Below are positions 7,697 through 16,878 of a DNA stretch of 64,000 bases, piece after piece. The notes under the pieces were generated by a model. It made no database searches. It was given only the letters and a program-made list of their open reading frames with translations, and was not told the DNA's origin. A program made the translations under genes and the position numbers. The stretch spans positions 496,001-560,000 of the forward strand of contig JBMNJJ010000002.1 in the NCBI GenBank assembly GCA_050951605.1, read 5' to 3'. How positions within the stretch are numbered: the first letter of the stretch is position 1; the number at the start of each line of letters is the position of its first letter. The DNA is from DUTS01 sp050951605 (GTDB lineage Bacteria; Bacillota; Peptococcia; DRI-13; DTU073).

Positions 7697-9169
7697 GTGG
7701 AAAATATTTTTCGAGATATTGCCGAAAGGACGGGAGGTGATGTCTATTTAGGTGTTGTGGGACCTGTTCGTGTAGGAAAATCAACTTTTATTAAAAGGTT
7801 TATGGATCTATTAGTTATTCCTAATATTACTAATGACTATGATCGAGAAAGAACTATTGATGAATTACCTCAAAGTGGTGCCGGAAGAACAATTATGACG
7901 ACTGAACCTAAATTTATACCAAATGAGGCGGTGGAAATTCAAGTTAAAGAAGGACTTTCTGTAGCGGTAAGATTAGTGGACTGTGTAGGTTATACCATTC
8001 CCGGAGCTAGAGGTTATGAAGATGAAAATGGTCCACGTATGGTTAATACACCTTGGTCAGAAGAACCGATGCCTTTTCAAGAGGCAGCAGAAATAGGTAC
8101 ACGTAAAGTTATTACTGATCATTCAACTATTGGGGTAGTCGTGACTACAGATGGTAGTATTACAGACCTTCCTCGAGAAAATTATCAGGAAGCCGAAGCG
8201 AGAATTGTAGAAGAGCTTAAGGCATTGAATAAGCCTTTTGTGGTGATTCTTAATTCGCTGAATCCTTATGACGTTTCTACAGTTGAGTTAGCTCAGGAAT
8301 TAGAAAATCTTTATGAGGTTCCTGTTATTCCGCTTGATATTGTCCAATTGTCACAAGGTACGATTATGCAAGTATTAGAGGAAGCACTTTTTGAGTTTCC
8401 GGTTACGGAAGTAAATGTTAGTTTACCTAAATGGATTGAGGAACTTAAATCTGAACATTGGTTGAGGAAAAAGTTTGAGAGTTCAGTTTATGAGATTATT
8501 AGTAAGGTTCGGCGCTTGAGAGATATTGACCAAGCAATGGAAACACTTTCTAAGCTTGATTTTATAGGTGAAGTTGTTTTAGAGAGTATGGAGATGGGAA
8601 CGGGAGTGGCTGCTTTAGAAATGACGGCTAAAGAAGGTCTTTTTTATGAAGCCATTAATGAAGCGACCGGTCTAGAGGTTACAGGGGAACATGATATTTT
8701 TCGTTTATTAAAAGAATTAAGTGCGGTAAAGATCGAATATGATAAAGTGGGCGAAGCTTTAGAAAAAGTTCGAGAAACCGGTTATGGTGTTGTTAATCCA
8801 CTTGTTTCAGAGATGAATTTGGAAGAACCGGAATTGATAAAACAAGGTGGTCTTTTTGGTGTCAGATTAAAAGCAAGTGCTCCTTCATTGCATATTATTC
8901 GGGCAGATATTGCTGCCGAAATAACACCTTTGATGGGGACAGAGAGACAGTGTGCTGATTTAGCACGTTATATCACAGATAAATTTCAAGAAAATCCTTC
9001 ACAAATTTGGAATTACGATATTTTTGGTAAATCTCTGCATGACTTAGTTAGGGAAAGTATCCAGGGTAAATTACAAGCAGTACCGGAAAATGTGCAGGAA
9101 AAATTACAGGAAACTTTAAGGCGGATTGTGAATGACGGTAGTGGTGGGATTATTTGCATAATCATTTAA
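7697..9169 (+). CDS. spoIVA: Stage IV sporulation protein A (spore coat base ATPase)
   Basis: SpoIVA polymerises on the outer forespore membrane using ATP hydrolysis and forms the platform for coat assembly. The Walker A motif GPVRVGKSTF lies near residues 21-30, in a TRAFAC-like nucleotide-binding domain. Length (490) and the hydrophobic C-terminus ending in IICIII match the family. It starts at GTG 7697 with AAGGAGGGG eight bases upstream. It stands alone, with terminators on both sides, as expected for a gene under mother-cell sporulation control. Confidence 0.97.
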   Translation: MENIFRDIAERTGGDVYLGVVGPVRVGKSTFIKRFMDLLVIPNITNDYDRERTIDELPQSGAGRTIMTTEPKFIPNEAVEIQVKEGLSVAVRLVDCVGYTIPGARGYEDENGPRMVNTPWSEEPMPFQEAAEIGTRKVITDHSTIGVVVTTDGSITDLPRENYQEAEARIVEELKALNKPFVVILNSLNPYDVSTVELAQELENLYEVPVIPLDIVQLSQGTIMQVLEEALFEFPVTEVNVSLPKWIEELKSEHWLRKKFESSVYEIISKVRRLRDIDQAMETLSKLDFIGEVVLESMEMGTGVAALEMTAKEGLFYEAINEATGLEVTGEHDIFRLLKELSAVKIEYDKVGEALEKVRETGYGVVNPLVSEMNLEEPELIKQGGLFGVRLKASAPSLHIIRADIAAEITPLMGTERQCADLARYITDKFQENPSQIWNYDIFGKSLHDLVRESIQGKLQAVPENVQEKLQETLRRIVNDGSGGIICIII

Positions 9170-9196
9170 AAGTCGGTTATTATGACCGACTTTTTT
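9168..9196 (+). terminator. Rho-independent terminator after spoIVA
   Basis: A 10 bp stem (9168-9177 with 9185-9194) with a seven-base loop and a T run, starting at the spoIVA stop codon. Confidence 0.9.
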
Positions 9197-9315
9197 ACCG
9201 AGTGAAAATATGCTTACTGTTTTCCTTTCGGTGCTTCTGTTTAGTTGTTATAATTAGGGTACTGTCTTTGGGTTTTCGTATCTTCGGTCAGAACTTATTT
9301 TAATCTTAAAATAGG

Positions 9316-9344
9316 TTGATGTTCATAAGAGTTGGTGGTATAAT
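9316..9344 (+). promoter_or_regulatory. Sigma-A-type promoter for the ACT-hom-thrB operon
   Basis: TTGATG at 9316-9321, a 17-base spacer, and a perfect TATAAT at 9339-9344, about 55 bases before the first start codon. Confidence 0.75.
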
Positions 9345-9398
9345 GTCTACCATACATAGAGAGATATCCACTCCGTGAGGACATCGAGGGGTTAGAAG

Positions 9399-9848
9399 AT
9401 GCGTAAGGAAAAATCAAAAAAATATTATATTGTAGATAAGAATATTCTCCCGGAAGCTATTTTTAAGACGGCAATGGCGAAAGAGCTTTTAACAAAAGGT
9501 GAGGTTTTTACGGTAAATGAAGCTGTAAAAAAAGTAGGAATAAGTCGCAGTGCTTTTTATAAATATCGTCAAGGCATTTTTCCTTTTTATGAAGCTAGTA
9601 AAGAAAAAATCATTACTGTTTCTTTGATTTTAGAGCATAAAACGGGAGTGTTATCTGAGGTATTAAATACAGTAGCCGAAATGCAGGGTAATATTTTAAC
9701 TATTAATCAAGGCATACCTTTACAGAATATTGCTAATGCGACGTTAAGTATTGATACTAAAGATATTCAGGATGACCTTGATAATCTTGTTATTAAACTG
9801 CATCATTTACCGGGTGTAAAAAAAGTAGAAATAGTCGGTCAAAGTTAG
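9399..9848 (+). CDS. ACT domain protein, UPF0735/PheB-like
   Basis: A 149-residue protein of the UPF0735 group. The N-terminal half has a helix-turn-helix-like stretch (VNEAVKKVGISRSAFYKYR, about residues 43-61). The C-terminal half is an ACT domain (about 73-146) of the type that binds amino acids. Family members are often annotated PheB and sit before hom or pheA, as here. It may sense an amino acid and affect threonine synthesis, which is inference. It lies four bases before the hom ribosome site and is the first gene of a three-gene operon. Confidence 0.88.
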   Translation: MRKEKSKKYYIVDKNILPEAIFKTAMAKELLTKGEVFTVNEAVKKVGISRSAFYKYRQGIFPFYEASKEKIITVSLILEHKTGVLSEVLNTVAEMQGNILTINQGIPLQNIANATLSIDTKDIQDDLDNLVIKLHHLPGVKKVEIVGQS

Positions 9849-9858
9849 GAGGTTGTTT

Positions 9859-11151
9859 ATGAATAAAGTAAATGTAGCTATACTAGGGTTGGGAACCGTT
9901 GGTCAAGGTGTAGTGAAAATATTGCAAAATAATAAGGACCAGTGGGTTAAAAAATGTAATGCTGAAATTAAGATTAAAAAAGTATTAGTTAAGGATTCTC
10001 AAAAAAAGCGTGAAGTAAGTTTACCTCCGGGAGTAATTACTTCTAATTGGCAGGAAATTGTTGCTGACCCTGAAATAAAAGTAATTATCGAATTGATGGG
10101 GGGAATAGAGCCTGCCCGGACATATATATTAGAAGCTTTAAAACAGGGTAAGCATATTGTGACTGCCAATAAAGACCTTTTAGCTGAATATGGAGAAGAA
10201 ATCTTATCTACATGTAAAGAAGCAGACCGAGATTTATATTTTGAAGCAAGTGTAGGAGGTGGTATTCCACTTATCAATCCTTTGAAACAGAGCTTGATTG
10301 CTAATAATATAGAAAAGGTTATGGGGATTGTTAATGGTACGACTAATTATATTTTAACGAAAATGTCTAGTGAAGGTAAAAATTTCACTGAAGCTTTAAA
10401 AGAAGCACAAGTCCTTGGTTATGCGGAAGCTGACCCAACGGCAGATATTGAAGGGTTGGATGCGGCACGTAAATTAGCTATTTTAGCTTCACTTGCTTTT
10501 CATACCCGGGTAAAGCTACAGGACGTTTATGTTGAAGGGATTACAAAAATTTCACCGGAGGACCTTGCTTATGCCCAAAAATTAGGTTATACGATTAAAC
10601 TTTTAGGTATTGGTTTATCACAAGATAATCAAGTCGAGGTACGAGTTCATCCGGCCCTTATTCCTTTAAGTCACCCCTTAGCTAATGTGAATGATTCTTT
10701 TAATGCTGTTTTTGTACAAGGTGACGCTGTAGGTGAGACAATGTTTTATGGCCGTGGTGCGGGACAGTTGCCTACGGCGAGTTCGGTTGTAGGAGATTTA
10801 ATTGCTATAATTAAGGACATTATTACTAATAGTAGAGGACATTCAGTTTGCACTTGTTATGAAACAAAAAAAATAAAACCGATGGGTGAAGTAAAAACGA
10901 ATTATTTTTTACGTCTTCATGTTTTGGATCAGCCGGGGGTTTTGGCTGGTATTGCCAGTGTGTTTGGTGACCATGGAGTAAGTTTGGCTTCTGTAGTACA
11001 AAAAGGTCGCTTTCAGGACGTTGCTGAACTTGTAGTCATTACACATCAAGTTAAAGAAAAAGATATTCAGGATTCCTTGAAGATTATAAAAAAAATGAGT
11101 ACAACCAAAGAAATTGTTAATTTAATTAGAGTTGAAGGGATGGGGTGCTGA
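9859..11151 (+). CDS. hom: Homoserine dehydrogenase
   Basis: Reduces aspartate semialdehyde to homoserine in the threonine/methionine branch. The NAD(P)-binding motif GLGTVGQG lies near residues 9-16, the catalytic domain has the GIVNGTTNYILTKM segment near 155-168, and a C-terminal ACT domain (about 350-430) allows feedback by an end product. I chose ATG 9859 because AGGAGG ends six bases before it. A TTG at 9853 in the same frame touches that site. It lies between the ACT regulator and thrB. Confidence 0.96.
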   Translation: MNKVNVAILGLGTVGQGVVKILQNNKDQWVKKCNAEIKIKKVLVKDSQKKREVSLPPGVITSNWQEIVADPEIKVIIELMGGIEPARTYILEALKQGKHIVTANKDLLAEYGEEILSTCKEADRDLYFEASVGGGIPLINPLKQSLIANNIEKVMGIVNGTTNYILTKMSSEGKNFTEALKEAQVLGYAEADPTADIEGLDAARKLAILASLAFHTRVKLQDVYVEGITKISPEDLAYAQKLGYTIKLLGIGLSQDNQVEVRVHPALIPLSHPLANVNDSFNAVFVQGDAVGETMFYGRGAGQLPTASSVVGDLIAIIKDIITNSRGHSVCTCYETKKIKPMGEVKTNYFLRLHVLDQPGVLAGIASVFGDHGVSLASVVQKGRFQDVAELVVITHQVKEKDIQDSLKIIKKMSTTKEIVNLIRVEGMGC

Positions 11152-11158
11152 CCTAGCT

Positions 11159-12043
11159 ATGTTAAAAGTATGTGTTCCTGCTACTTCGGCTAATCTTGGT
11201 TCTGGTTTTGATTGTGTTGGAATTGCTTTAAATTTATATAATGAATTATATTTTTATAGGCAGGAGGAAAAAAAGATACCTTGTGGGACAACTTTATTGA
11301 GGCAGGGAAGTTTGGCTCATCGGGGAATGGAACTTGTTGCAGAGACTGTTGGTAAAAAAGTACCTGAGCTTAATATTGCTATTAAAACCAAAGTTCCTCG
11401 GTCCAGGGGTTTGGGTAGTAGTGCTACTCTCACTGTGGCAGGAATAGTGGCGGCAAATCTTCTTAGTGAAGCTAATTTAAAAGAAGAAGAAATAATTTCT
11501 TTAGCTACTAAAATTGAAGGTCATCCTGATAATGCTGCTCCTGCTCTCGTTGGTAGTTTAGTTATTTCCGTAACCTCTACGGAGGGAATTAAATATATTA
11601 AAGTAAAGCCGCAAAGTCCTCTTGGGGTAATTGTGGCTGTACCGGATTTTAAACTAGCTACAGCTGCTGCGCGTAAAGTGTTACCTGCGGTAGTACCATA
11701 TCAAGATGCAGTTTTTAACACTGGTCGGTTTGGCTTATTGATGACTTCATTTTTAACAGGAGAATATGAGTTGTTAAAGATAGCGATGGAGGATCGTCTT
11801 CATCAACCTTATCGTTTATCTTTAGTTCCCGGATTAAAGGAGGTAATGTCGGCGGTAATTTCTAAGGGAGCTTTAGGGAGCTGTCTTAGTGGGGCAGGAC
11901 CATCGGTATTGGCTTTTTGTAATCAACAGGTGGATTTATTAAGAAAAGTTATGGAAGATACTTGGCGAGAACATGGTGTATCTGCCAAAACATATTTATT
12001 AGAGATATCTGCTAAAGGAACGAAATACACTTATTACGACTAA
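11159..12043 (+). CDS. thrB: Homoserine kinase
   Basis: A GHMP kinase that phosphorylates homoserine on the way to threonine. The family ATP-binding motif appears as PRSRGLGSSATL near residues 80-91, with PATSANLGSGFD at the N-terminus and a Gly-rich CLSGAGPSV motif near 245. ATG 11159 directly precedes the conserved N-terminus. An in-frame TTG at 11132 would add nine non-conserved residues overlapping hom. thrC is not in this window. Confidence 0.95.
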   Translation: MLKVCVPATSANLGSGFDCVGIALNLYNELYFYRQEEKKIPCGTTLLRQGSLAHRGMELVAETVGKKVPELNIAIKTKVPRSRGLGSSATLTVAGIVAANLLSEANLKEEEIISLATKIEGHPDNAAPALVGSLVISVTSTEGIKYIKVKPQSPLGVIVAVPDFKLATAAARKVLPAVVPYQDAVFNTGRFGLLMTSFLTGEYELLKIAMEDRLHQPYRLSLVPGLKEVMSAVISKGALGSCLSGAGPSVLAFCNQQVDLLRKVMEDTWREHGVSAKTYLLEISAKGTKYTYYD

Positions 12044-12074
12044 TTTATTATTAATTTTAAGATCGTCTTATTCC

Positions 12075-12103
12075 TTGACAGTGATAAGTATGGATTATAT
12101 AAT
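12075..12103 (+). promoter_or_regulatory. Consensus sigma-A promoter for tRNA-Pro(GGG)
   Basis: TTGACA (12075-12080), exactly 17 bases, then TATAAT (12098-12103). The tRNA begins 14 bases further on, the expected geometry for a strong stable-RNA promoter. Confidence 0.88.
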
Positions 12104-12116
12104 ATGAATGTGGTTG

Positions 12117-12194
12117 CGGGGCGTAGCTCAGTTTGGCTAGAGCGCCATCTTGGGGTGGTGGAGGCCGCTGGTTCAAGTCCAGTCGCTCCGACCA
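12117..12194 (+). tRNA. tRNA-Pro (anticodon GGG), CCA encoded
   Basis: The acceptor CGGGGCG pairs with CGCTCCG through one G-U pair. The D arm, anticodon stem CCATC/GGTGG with loop TTGGGGT, and T arm with TTCAAGT are all present, and ACCA is encoded. A consensus promoter precedes it and a terminator follows. Confidence 0.93.
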
Positions 12195-12223
12195 TTTATT
12201 TTTTAAAAAAATTGGCGAAAAGG

Positions 12224-12261
12224 AAAACCTAAATGCAGAATAATTGTATTTAGGTTTTTTT
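12224..12261 (+). terminator. Terminator after tRNA-Pro
   Basis: An 11 bp stem (12224-12234 with 12248-12258) with a 13-base loop and a T run. Confidence 0.85.
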
Positions 12262-12274
12262 ATCAATTTTTTTG

Positions 12275-12302
12275 TTGACTTCATTTTAATATGTGCTAAA
12301 AT
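12275..12302 (+). promoter_or_regulatory. Probable promoter for speD
   Basis: TTGACT (12275-12280), a 16-base spacer and TAAAAT (12297-12302), with the speD start 43 bases downstream. Confidence 0.55.
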
Positions 12303-12344
12303 TTGTTTTGATTGGTTTTAAAAAGAATAAAGGGGGCATGGTAA

Positions 12345-12722
12345 ATGAATGCATTGGGCCGTCATGTGTTAGCCGAAATTTTTGGATGTTCGTTTGAGGT
12401 CCTTAATGATGTTAAAAAGGTTGAAGAAAACATGGTTAATGCGGCACTTGAAGCAGGCGCCGAGGTTAGGGAATATGTGTTTCATAAGTTTAGTCCTCAA
12501 GGAGTTAGTGGTGTGGTAGTAATTTCAGAGTCACATTTAGCCATACACACTTGGCCGGAACTAGGATATGCAGCTGTTGATGTGTTTACGTGTGGGGAAA
12601 GAGTAAATCCTTGGGACGCTTGTAATTTTTTAGTAGAGAAGTTTAAGGCTGAATATATGACTGCAAATGAAGTGAAACGTGGTTTAATAGAAGGAATACA
12701 ACAACAAGCGGTAAATTTATAG
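12345..12722 (+). CDS. speD: S-adenosylmethionine decarboxylase proenzyme
   Basis: Makes decarboxylated SAM for spermidine synthesis. It is the short bacterial (SpeD class 1B) type, 125 residues. The self-cleavage site is Glu62-Ser63 in SESHLAIHTWPE. Ser63 becomes the pyruvoyl cofactor, and His68 and Cys83 sit in the positions used for processing and catalysis in this family. It has its own promoter and terminator. No spermidine synthase gene lies next to it. Confidence 0.96.
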   Translation: MNALGRHVLAEIFGCSFEVLNDVKKVEENMVNAALEAGAEVREYVFHKFSPQGVSGVVVISESHLAIHTWPELGYAAVDVFTCGERVNPWDACNFLVEKFKAEYMTANEVKRGLIEGIQQQAVNL

Positions 12723-12759
12723 GGAGGGGTATTTATTTTATACCGACGATGTAATTATT

Positions 12760-12813
12760 AAAACGCCAGCTTTGTTATCCAGAAGGGATATAAAGGTGGC
12801 GTTTTAATTTTTG
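12760..12813 (+). terminator. Terminator after speD
   Basis: AAAACGCCA (12760-12768) pairs with TGGCGTTTT (12797-12805). The bases between can extend the hairpin, and a T-rich tract follows. Confidence 0.8.
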
Positions 12814-12878
12814 TTATTTATATTTAGTTTTTCTAGAAAAAAGGTTATAATGGCAATAGGCGAAGGGAGGTGTACCGG

Positions 12879-13091
12879 ATGTTTTCCATAGGTGCTACAG
12901 AATTAATATTAATATTAGTATTAGTTTTAATACTTTTTGGACCTGGTAAACTTCCTGAAGTTGGTAGGTCATTGGGGAAAGCTTGGTCGGAATTTAAAAA
13001 AGCAAAAGAAGATTTTGAGAACGAGTTTAAAGATGATGAGCTTAAAAAATATGACTTTGAGGGAAAAGAGTCTGATGATGATTTGTCTTAA
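12879..13091 (+). CDS. tatA: Sec-independent translocase subunit TatA
   Basis: TatA forms the protein-conducting pore of the twin-arginine export system. It has one N-terminal membrane helix (about residues 5-21), the hinge FGPGKLPEVGRSLGKA, an amphipathic helix and an acidic tail, 70 residues in all. ATG 12879 has GGGAGG eight bases upstream. An in-frame GTG at 12870 overlaps that site. A TATAAT at 12846-12851 may be its -10 box, though no good -35 is visible. tatC follows after about 25 bases, giving a minimal TatAC pair. Confidence 0.94.
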   Translation: MFSIGATELILILVLVLILFGPGKLPEVGRSLGKAWSEFKKAKEDFENEFKDDELKKYDFEGKESDDDLS

Positions 13092-13114
13092 GTTTAAAAA
13101 ATTAGGTGAATAGA

Positions 13115-13826
13115 ATGGATGAAAAAAAGTTAACATTAATGGAACATTTAGAAGAGCTGCGGAGAAGGCTGATTATATCTTTGGTAGCTCTTTTTTTAGG
13201 TATGGTTTTTTCTTTTGTATTTTGGCAAGAGACAATTTTTTATTTATTGAAAGCACCTTTGCAGCAATTAGGACAGGAACTTGTGCTTCTTTCTGTTACG
13301 GAAGGGTTTATGTTGCAAATTAAGACAGCTTTTATCGGAGGTTTAGTTATAGCTTCGCCGGTTATTTTGTGGCAGTTAATTGCTTTTGTTTTGCCTGCTT
13401 TGTATAAAAAAGAAAGAAAGGTTTTCTGGTCTATTTTTCTTTCTAGTTTGCTTTTGTTTGTTTTGGGGATAGTTTTTGCTTATAAAGTTGTTCTTGTTTT
13501 AGGGCTTAAATTTCTTTTGGTTAATTTTAGTGGAGGCTTAACTCCCATGATTTCCGCGTCTAGATATTTAACTTTTATGCTTACGTTTTTATTTCCTTTT
13601 GGGATTGCCTTTGAGATACCAGTTGCTACTTATATCTTAACTAAAGTAGGAGTTTTAACATCGAAAAAACTTCGGAAAGAAAAGACGTTATGTTATTTTG
13701 ATTATTTTTATTATTGCTGCCTTTTTAACTCCTCCCGATGTAATTTCTCAGATTTTGTTAGCCTTGCCCATGTTATTATTATATGAAATAAGTATTTTCA
13801 TCTCATTTTTTGTCGCTAAACGGTAA
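13115..13826 (+). CDS. tatC: Sec-independent translocase subunit TatC, frameshifted near 13682
   Basis: TatC is the signal-peptide receptor of the Tat system. The N-terminal EHLEELRRRL motif and the first four membrane segments read in one frame to about 13680, and the last two in the next frame. Removing one A from the run at 13681-13683 gives LRKERRYVI followed by FLTPPDVIS, the conserved TatC sequence, and a stop at 13824. The repaired protein has 236 residues, the family length. As written, the frame ends in unrelated residues at 13786. I think a sequence error is more likely than a true mutation because tatA is intact and cheR next door shows the same kind of fault. Confidence 0.88.
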
Positions 13827-13918
13827 GTTTATCATGTTTTTGCAGGAGTTTTGCTTAGTATAAAAGAATTAATAATATGTAAAATATGTTGAAAAAATAA
13901 AAAAGACAGAATGGTGCG

Positions 13919-14712
13919 ATGAATATGGATGCTTATGAACGATTTCTTTTAACCTTGATACAAAAGTTGGACCTTGATTTATCAGGGTATAAAAGAAAGC
14001 AAATGGAAAGAAGAATTAATTCTCTTATGGGTATTTTAGGTTTTAATAATGATTATGATAAGTTTGTACAGGCAATGTTGAAAGATAAGCGAATTTATCA
14101 TCGTTTTCTTGAGCATATCACGATTAATGTTTCGGAATTTTTTCGTAATCCTTCTCAATGGGAAATTTTAAGGGAAAAAATATTTCCTAAGTTGTTATCT
14201 GAGGAGAAGAGATTATATATATGGAGTGTAGGTTGTTCAACTGGGGAAGAAGTATATAGTTTAGCTATGACTTTGACTGAATTTTTTCCTATGCAGAGAT
14301 ATTCTATTTGGGCAACTGATTGTGATGATACTGTTTTACGAAAAGCAAAGGAAGGAGTTTATTCCTCCAAAAGTATAAAAACTGTTCCTGATAAATATCT
14401 AAATAAATATTTTATTGTTGAAAATAAAACATATCATATAAAAGATGAATTAAAAAAGAATATTACTTTTGGAAACCATGATATATTAAAAGATAAATTT
14501 CCTAAACAGATGGATTTTATTGTTTGCAGAAATGTAGTTATTTATTTTAAAGAAGAAATTAAAGATCAACTTTATTTTAAATTTTATGACTGCGTTACGA
14601 CCTGGAGGTATTTTGTTTACGAGGTAGTACAGAACAAATTATTCAGGCTAAAGAGATGGGGTTTGAAACAGTTGCAGCATTTTTTTATAGGCGACCTCAT
14701 AGAATTAAGTGA
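13919..14712 (+). CDS. cheR: Chemotaxis methyltransferase CheR, two frameshifts near its 3' end
   Basis: CheR methylates glutamates of chemoreceptors using SAM. The N-terminal helical domain, the FFRNP motif (near residue 77), the SAM-binding VGCSTGEEVYS (near 102-112) and CRNVVIYF (near 202) are intact. After FYD near 14588 the family sequence jumps one base forward (ALRPGGILFT) and again near 14623 (GSTEQIIQ), ending RRPHRIK at the stop 14710. The repaired protein has 263 residues. The sequence as written runs in the wrong frame to 14725. It stands apart from other chemotaxis genes and has a poor ribosome site. Confidence 0.85.
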
Positions 14713-14745
14713 GTTGTATAGATGAAGTAGGAGGATTGATGTCTT

Positions 14746-16867
14746 TTGCAAGATACCGTATTTGTGTTAGATATTGGAACAAGGTCAGTGATTAGCACTT
14801 TTAGCTTCTCTACAAGAGGAAGAATTAGTTGTAGAGCATCTTATTTCCAGAGAACATCAGACTAGAGCTATGCTTGATGGGCAAATTCATCATGTAGAGG
14901 AAGTAGTTCGAATAGTTGAGGAACTAGTGCAGGAAATGCAGCAAGTTACGGGGCGGGAATTAAAAAAAGTAGCAGTCGCTGCAGCAGGAAGAACTTTAGA
15001 AACGGTTAAAGGTTCAGCTAAAATAGTTCATCCAGTCAGTACTGTTTTTACAAAAGAAGAAGTTCTCTCTTTAGAATTACAGGCTGTACAGGAAGCACAA
15101 TTAGCTTTACCAAAAAATCAGGAAAATGTTCCTTTATCTTTGCAGTATTATTGTGTTGGTTACAGTATTGCGGAGGAACGTCTTGATAATGTTAAAATAG
15201 GTTCGTTAGTAGGACAAAGGGGTGAGGAAGCTCAGATTGAAATCATTGCTACTTTTTTGCCACGGATGGTTGTTGATTCTTTACAAATTGTGGTAGAGAG
15301 TGTGGGTTTAGAAATAGCTTCAATTACTTTAGAACCTATTGCCGTGGCTAATTTAGTTCTTAATCCGGCGATGCGCCGTCTGAATCTTGTTTTGGTTGAT
15401 ATAGGGGCAGGGACTTCTGATATTGCAGTTTGTGGAGGTAATTTTATTTCAGCCTTTGGGATGGTACCGATGGCGGGTGATGAAATTACCGAGGCTATTT
15501 CGGAACAATATTTATTAGATTTTAATAGGGCCGAGGAGGTTAAACGGCAGCTGAACAGTAAACAGGAAATAAGTGCTGTTAGTATTTTGGGTAAAGAAGA
15601 GGTATATATGGCTGAAGAAATAAGACAAAACCTTCAACCTGGTATTGTAACACTGGCTTCAGCTATTGCGGAAACTATATTAGAGCTTAATAACAAACCT
15701 CCCCAAGCTTTACTTTTAGTGGGAGGAGGCAGTTTGACTTCAGGTTTAGACAAAAAACTGGCCGAGGCACTTAATTTGTCCGAAGATAGGGTCGCAGTAC
15801 AACAGGCGAATAAAATTCAACGAGTTCATAATTTACCGGAAGAGTTTAGTGGTCCTAATTTTATTACTGTTTTAGCAATTGCTTATACGGCTTTGACTAA
15901 TTCGACAATGAGTTTTATTACGGTATATATTAACGACCAACCTGTACGGATGTTGAATTTGGCCCAAAATAATGTGGCAGGGGCTCTTTTGGCCGGAGGA
16001 TATAACTTAAAAGATGTATATGCTCGACCGGGAATGGCCCTTACTTGTGAAATTAATGGAAAAATATATTCTATACCTGGAGAAGAAGGAAAACCAGGAA
16101 AAATTTTGCTTAATGAACGGTTGGTAGAATTTAGTGAAGAAATAAAACATGAAGATAATATTCGTTTTATTCCTGGTCAAAAAGGTCAGGATGCTGTGAT
16201 TACTTTTGGTGAATTGTTAAAAGATCAGATAGGAATTTGTTATGTTAATGGTCAAGAAGTAGAACTTTTACCGGTAATTAAAGTTGAGGATAAAATAATG
16301 TCTACACAGGACTTTGTGGTAGATGGTTGTAAAGCCGAAATTGAAAGTAGTTATACTATTGAGGAAGTATTACAAAAAGCTGATCTCATTACCGGTGAAA
16401 ATATGATTATAATAAATGGTAGAAAAGTAAATCTTTTAGAAATAGCAGAAATTACAAAAAATGGTGAAAAGGCATCTTATAAAGAGCGGGTATTTCCCGG
16501 AGATGACCTTACTTATGCGGAATTATCAGAGCTATACATTAAGGATATTATAGTTGATGAACCATTAATACATATTGAAGTGATGGTCAATGATTGCCCT
16601 GTAAAACTTGATTCTCTGCGGGTATGGTTAAATAAAACAAAAATAAATCCTCGTGAAGCCATTTCTCTTCAAGACGGGGATGTTCTAGAATATCAAACTG
16701 AAGGATCGCTATATAAGCCGATTTTAGTAGATATTTTTAATGAAATAGATTTTTCGACAGAACCGCCACCAGGGAAGTCGAAACTTGTAATTTTACTTAA
16801 TGGTGTAGAGAGAGAGTATACTTACCCTTTACAGCAAGGGGATAGAATCCAAATTCGTTGGGAATAA
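14746..16867 (+). CDS. FtsA-like actin-fold protein with C-terminal beta-grasp-like array, one frameshift near 14794
   Basis: The N-terminus (TTG 14746) reads FVLDIGTRSVI, the phosphate-1 motif of actin/Hsp70/FtsA ATPases, then shifts one base near 14794 into the long downstream frame, giving 706 residues. The phosphate-2 motif VDIGAGTSDIAV lies near 214-225 and the adenosine motif LLLVGGGSLTSG near 322-333. An inserted helix-strand region near 42-135 resembles the FtsA 1C domain. The last 330 residues are repeats of a short beta motif of the type VxxNGxxVxL followed by a Gly-Asp turn, at least five copies. It is too long for FtsA and has no FtsA membrane-anchor helix at the end. Function is not known. 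A TTG start with AGGAGG 11 bases upstream is the best fit, but ATG 14739 in another frame could be the start if a further base is wrong. Confidence 0.7.
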
Positions 16868-16878
16868 TGAATTATGTA

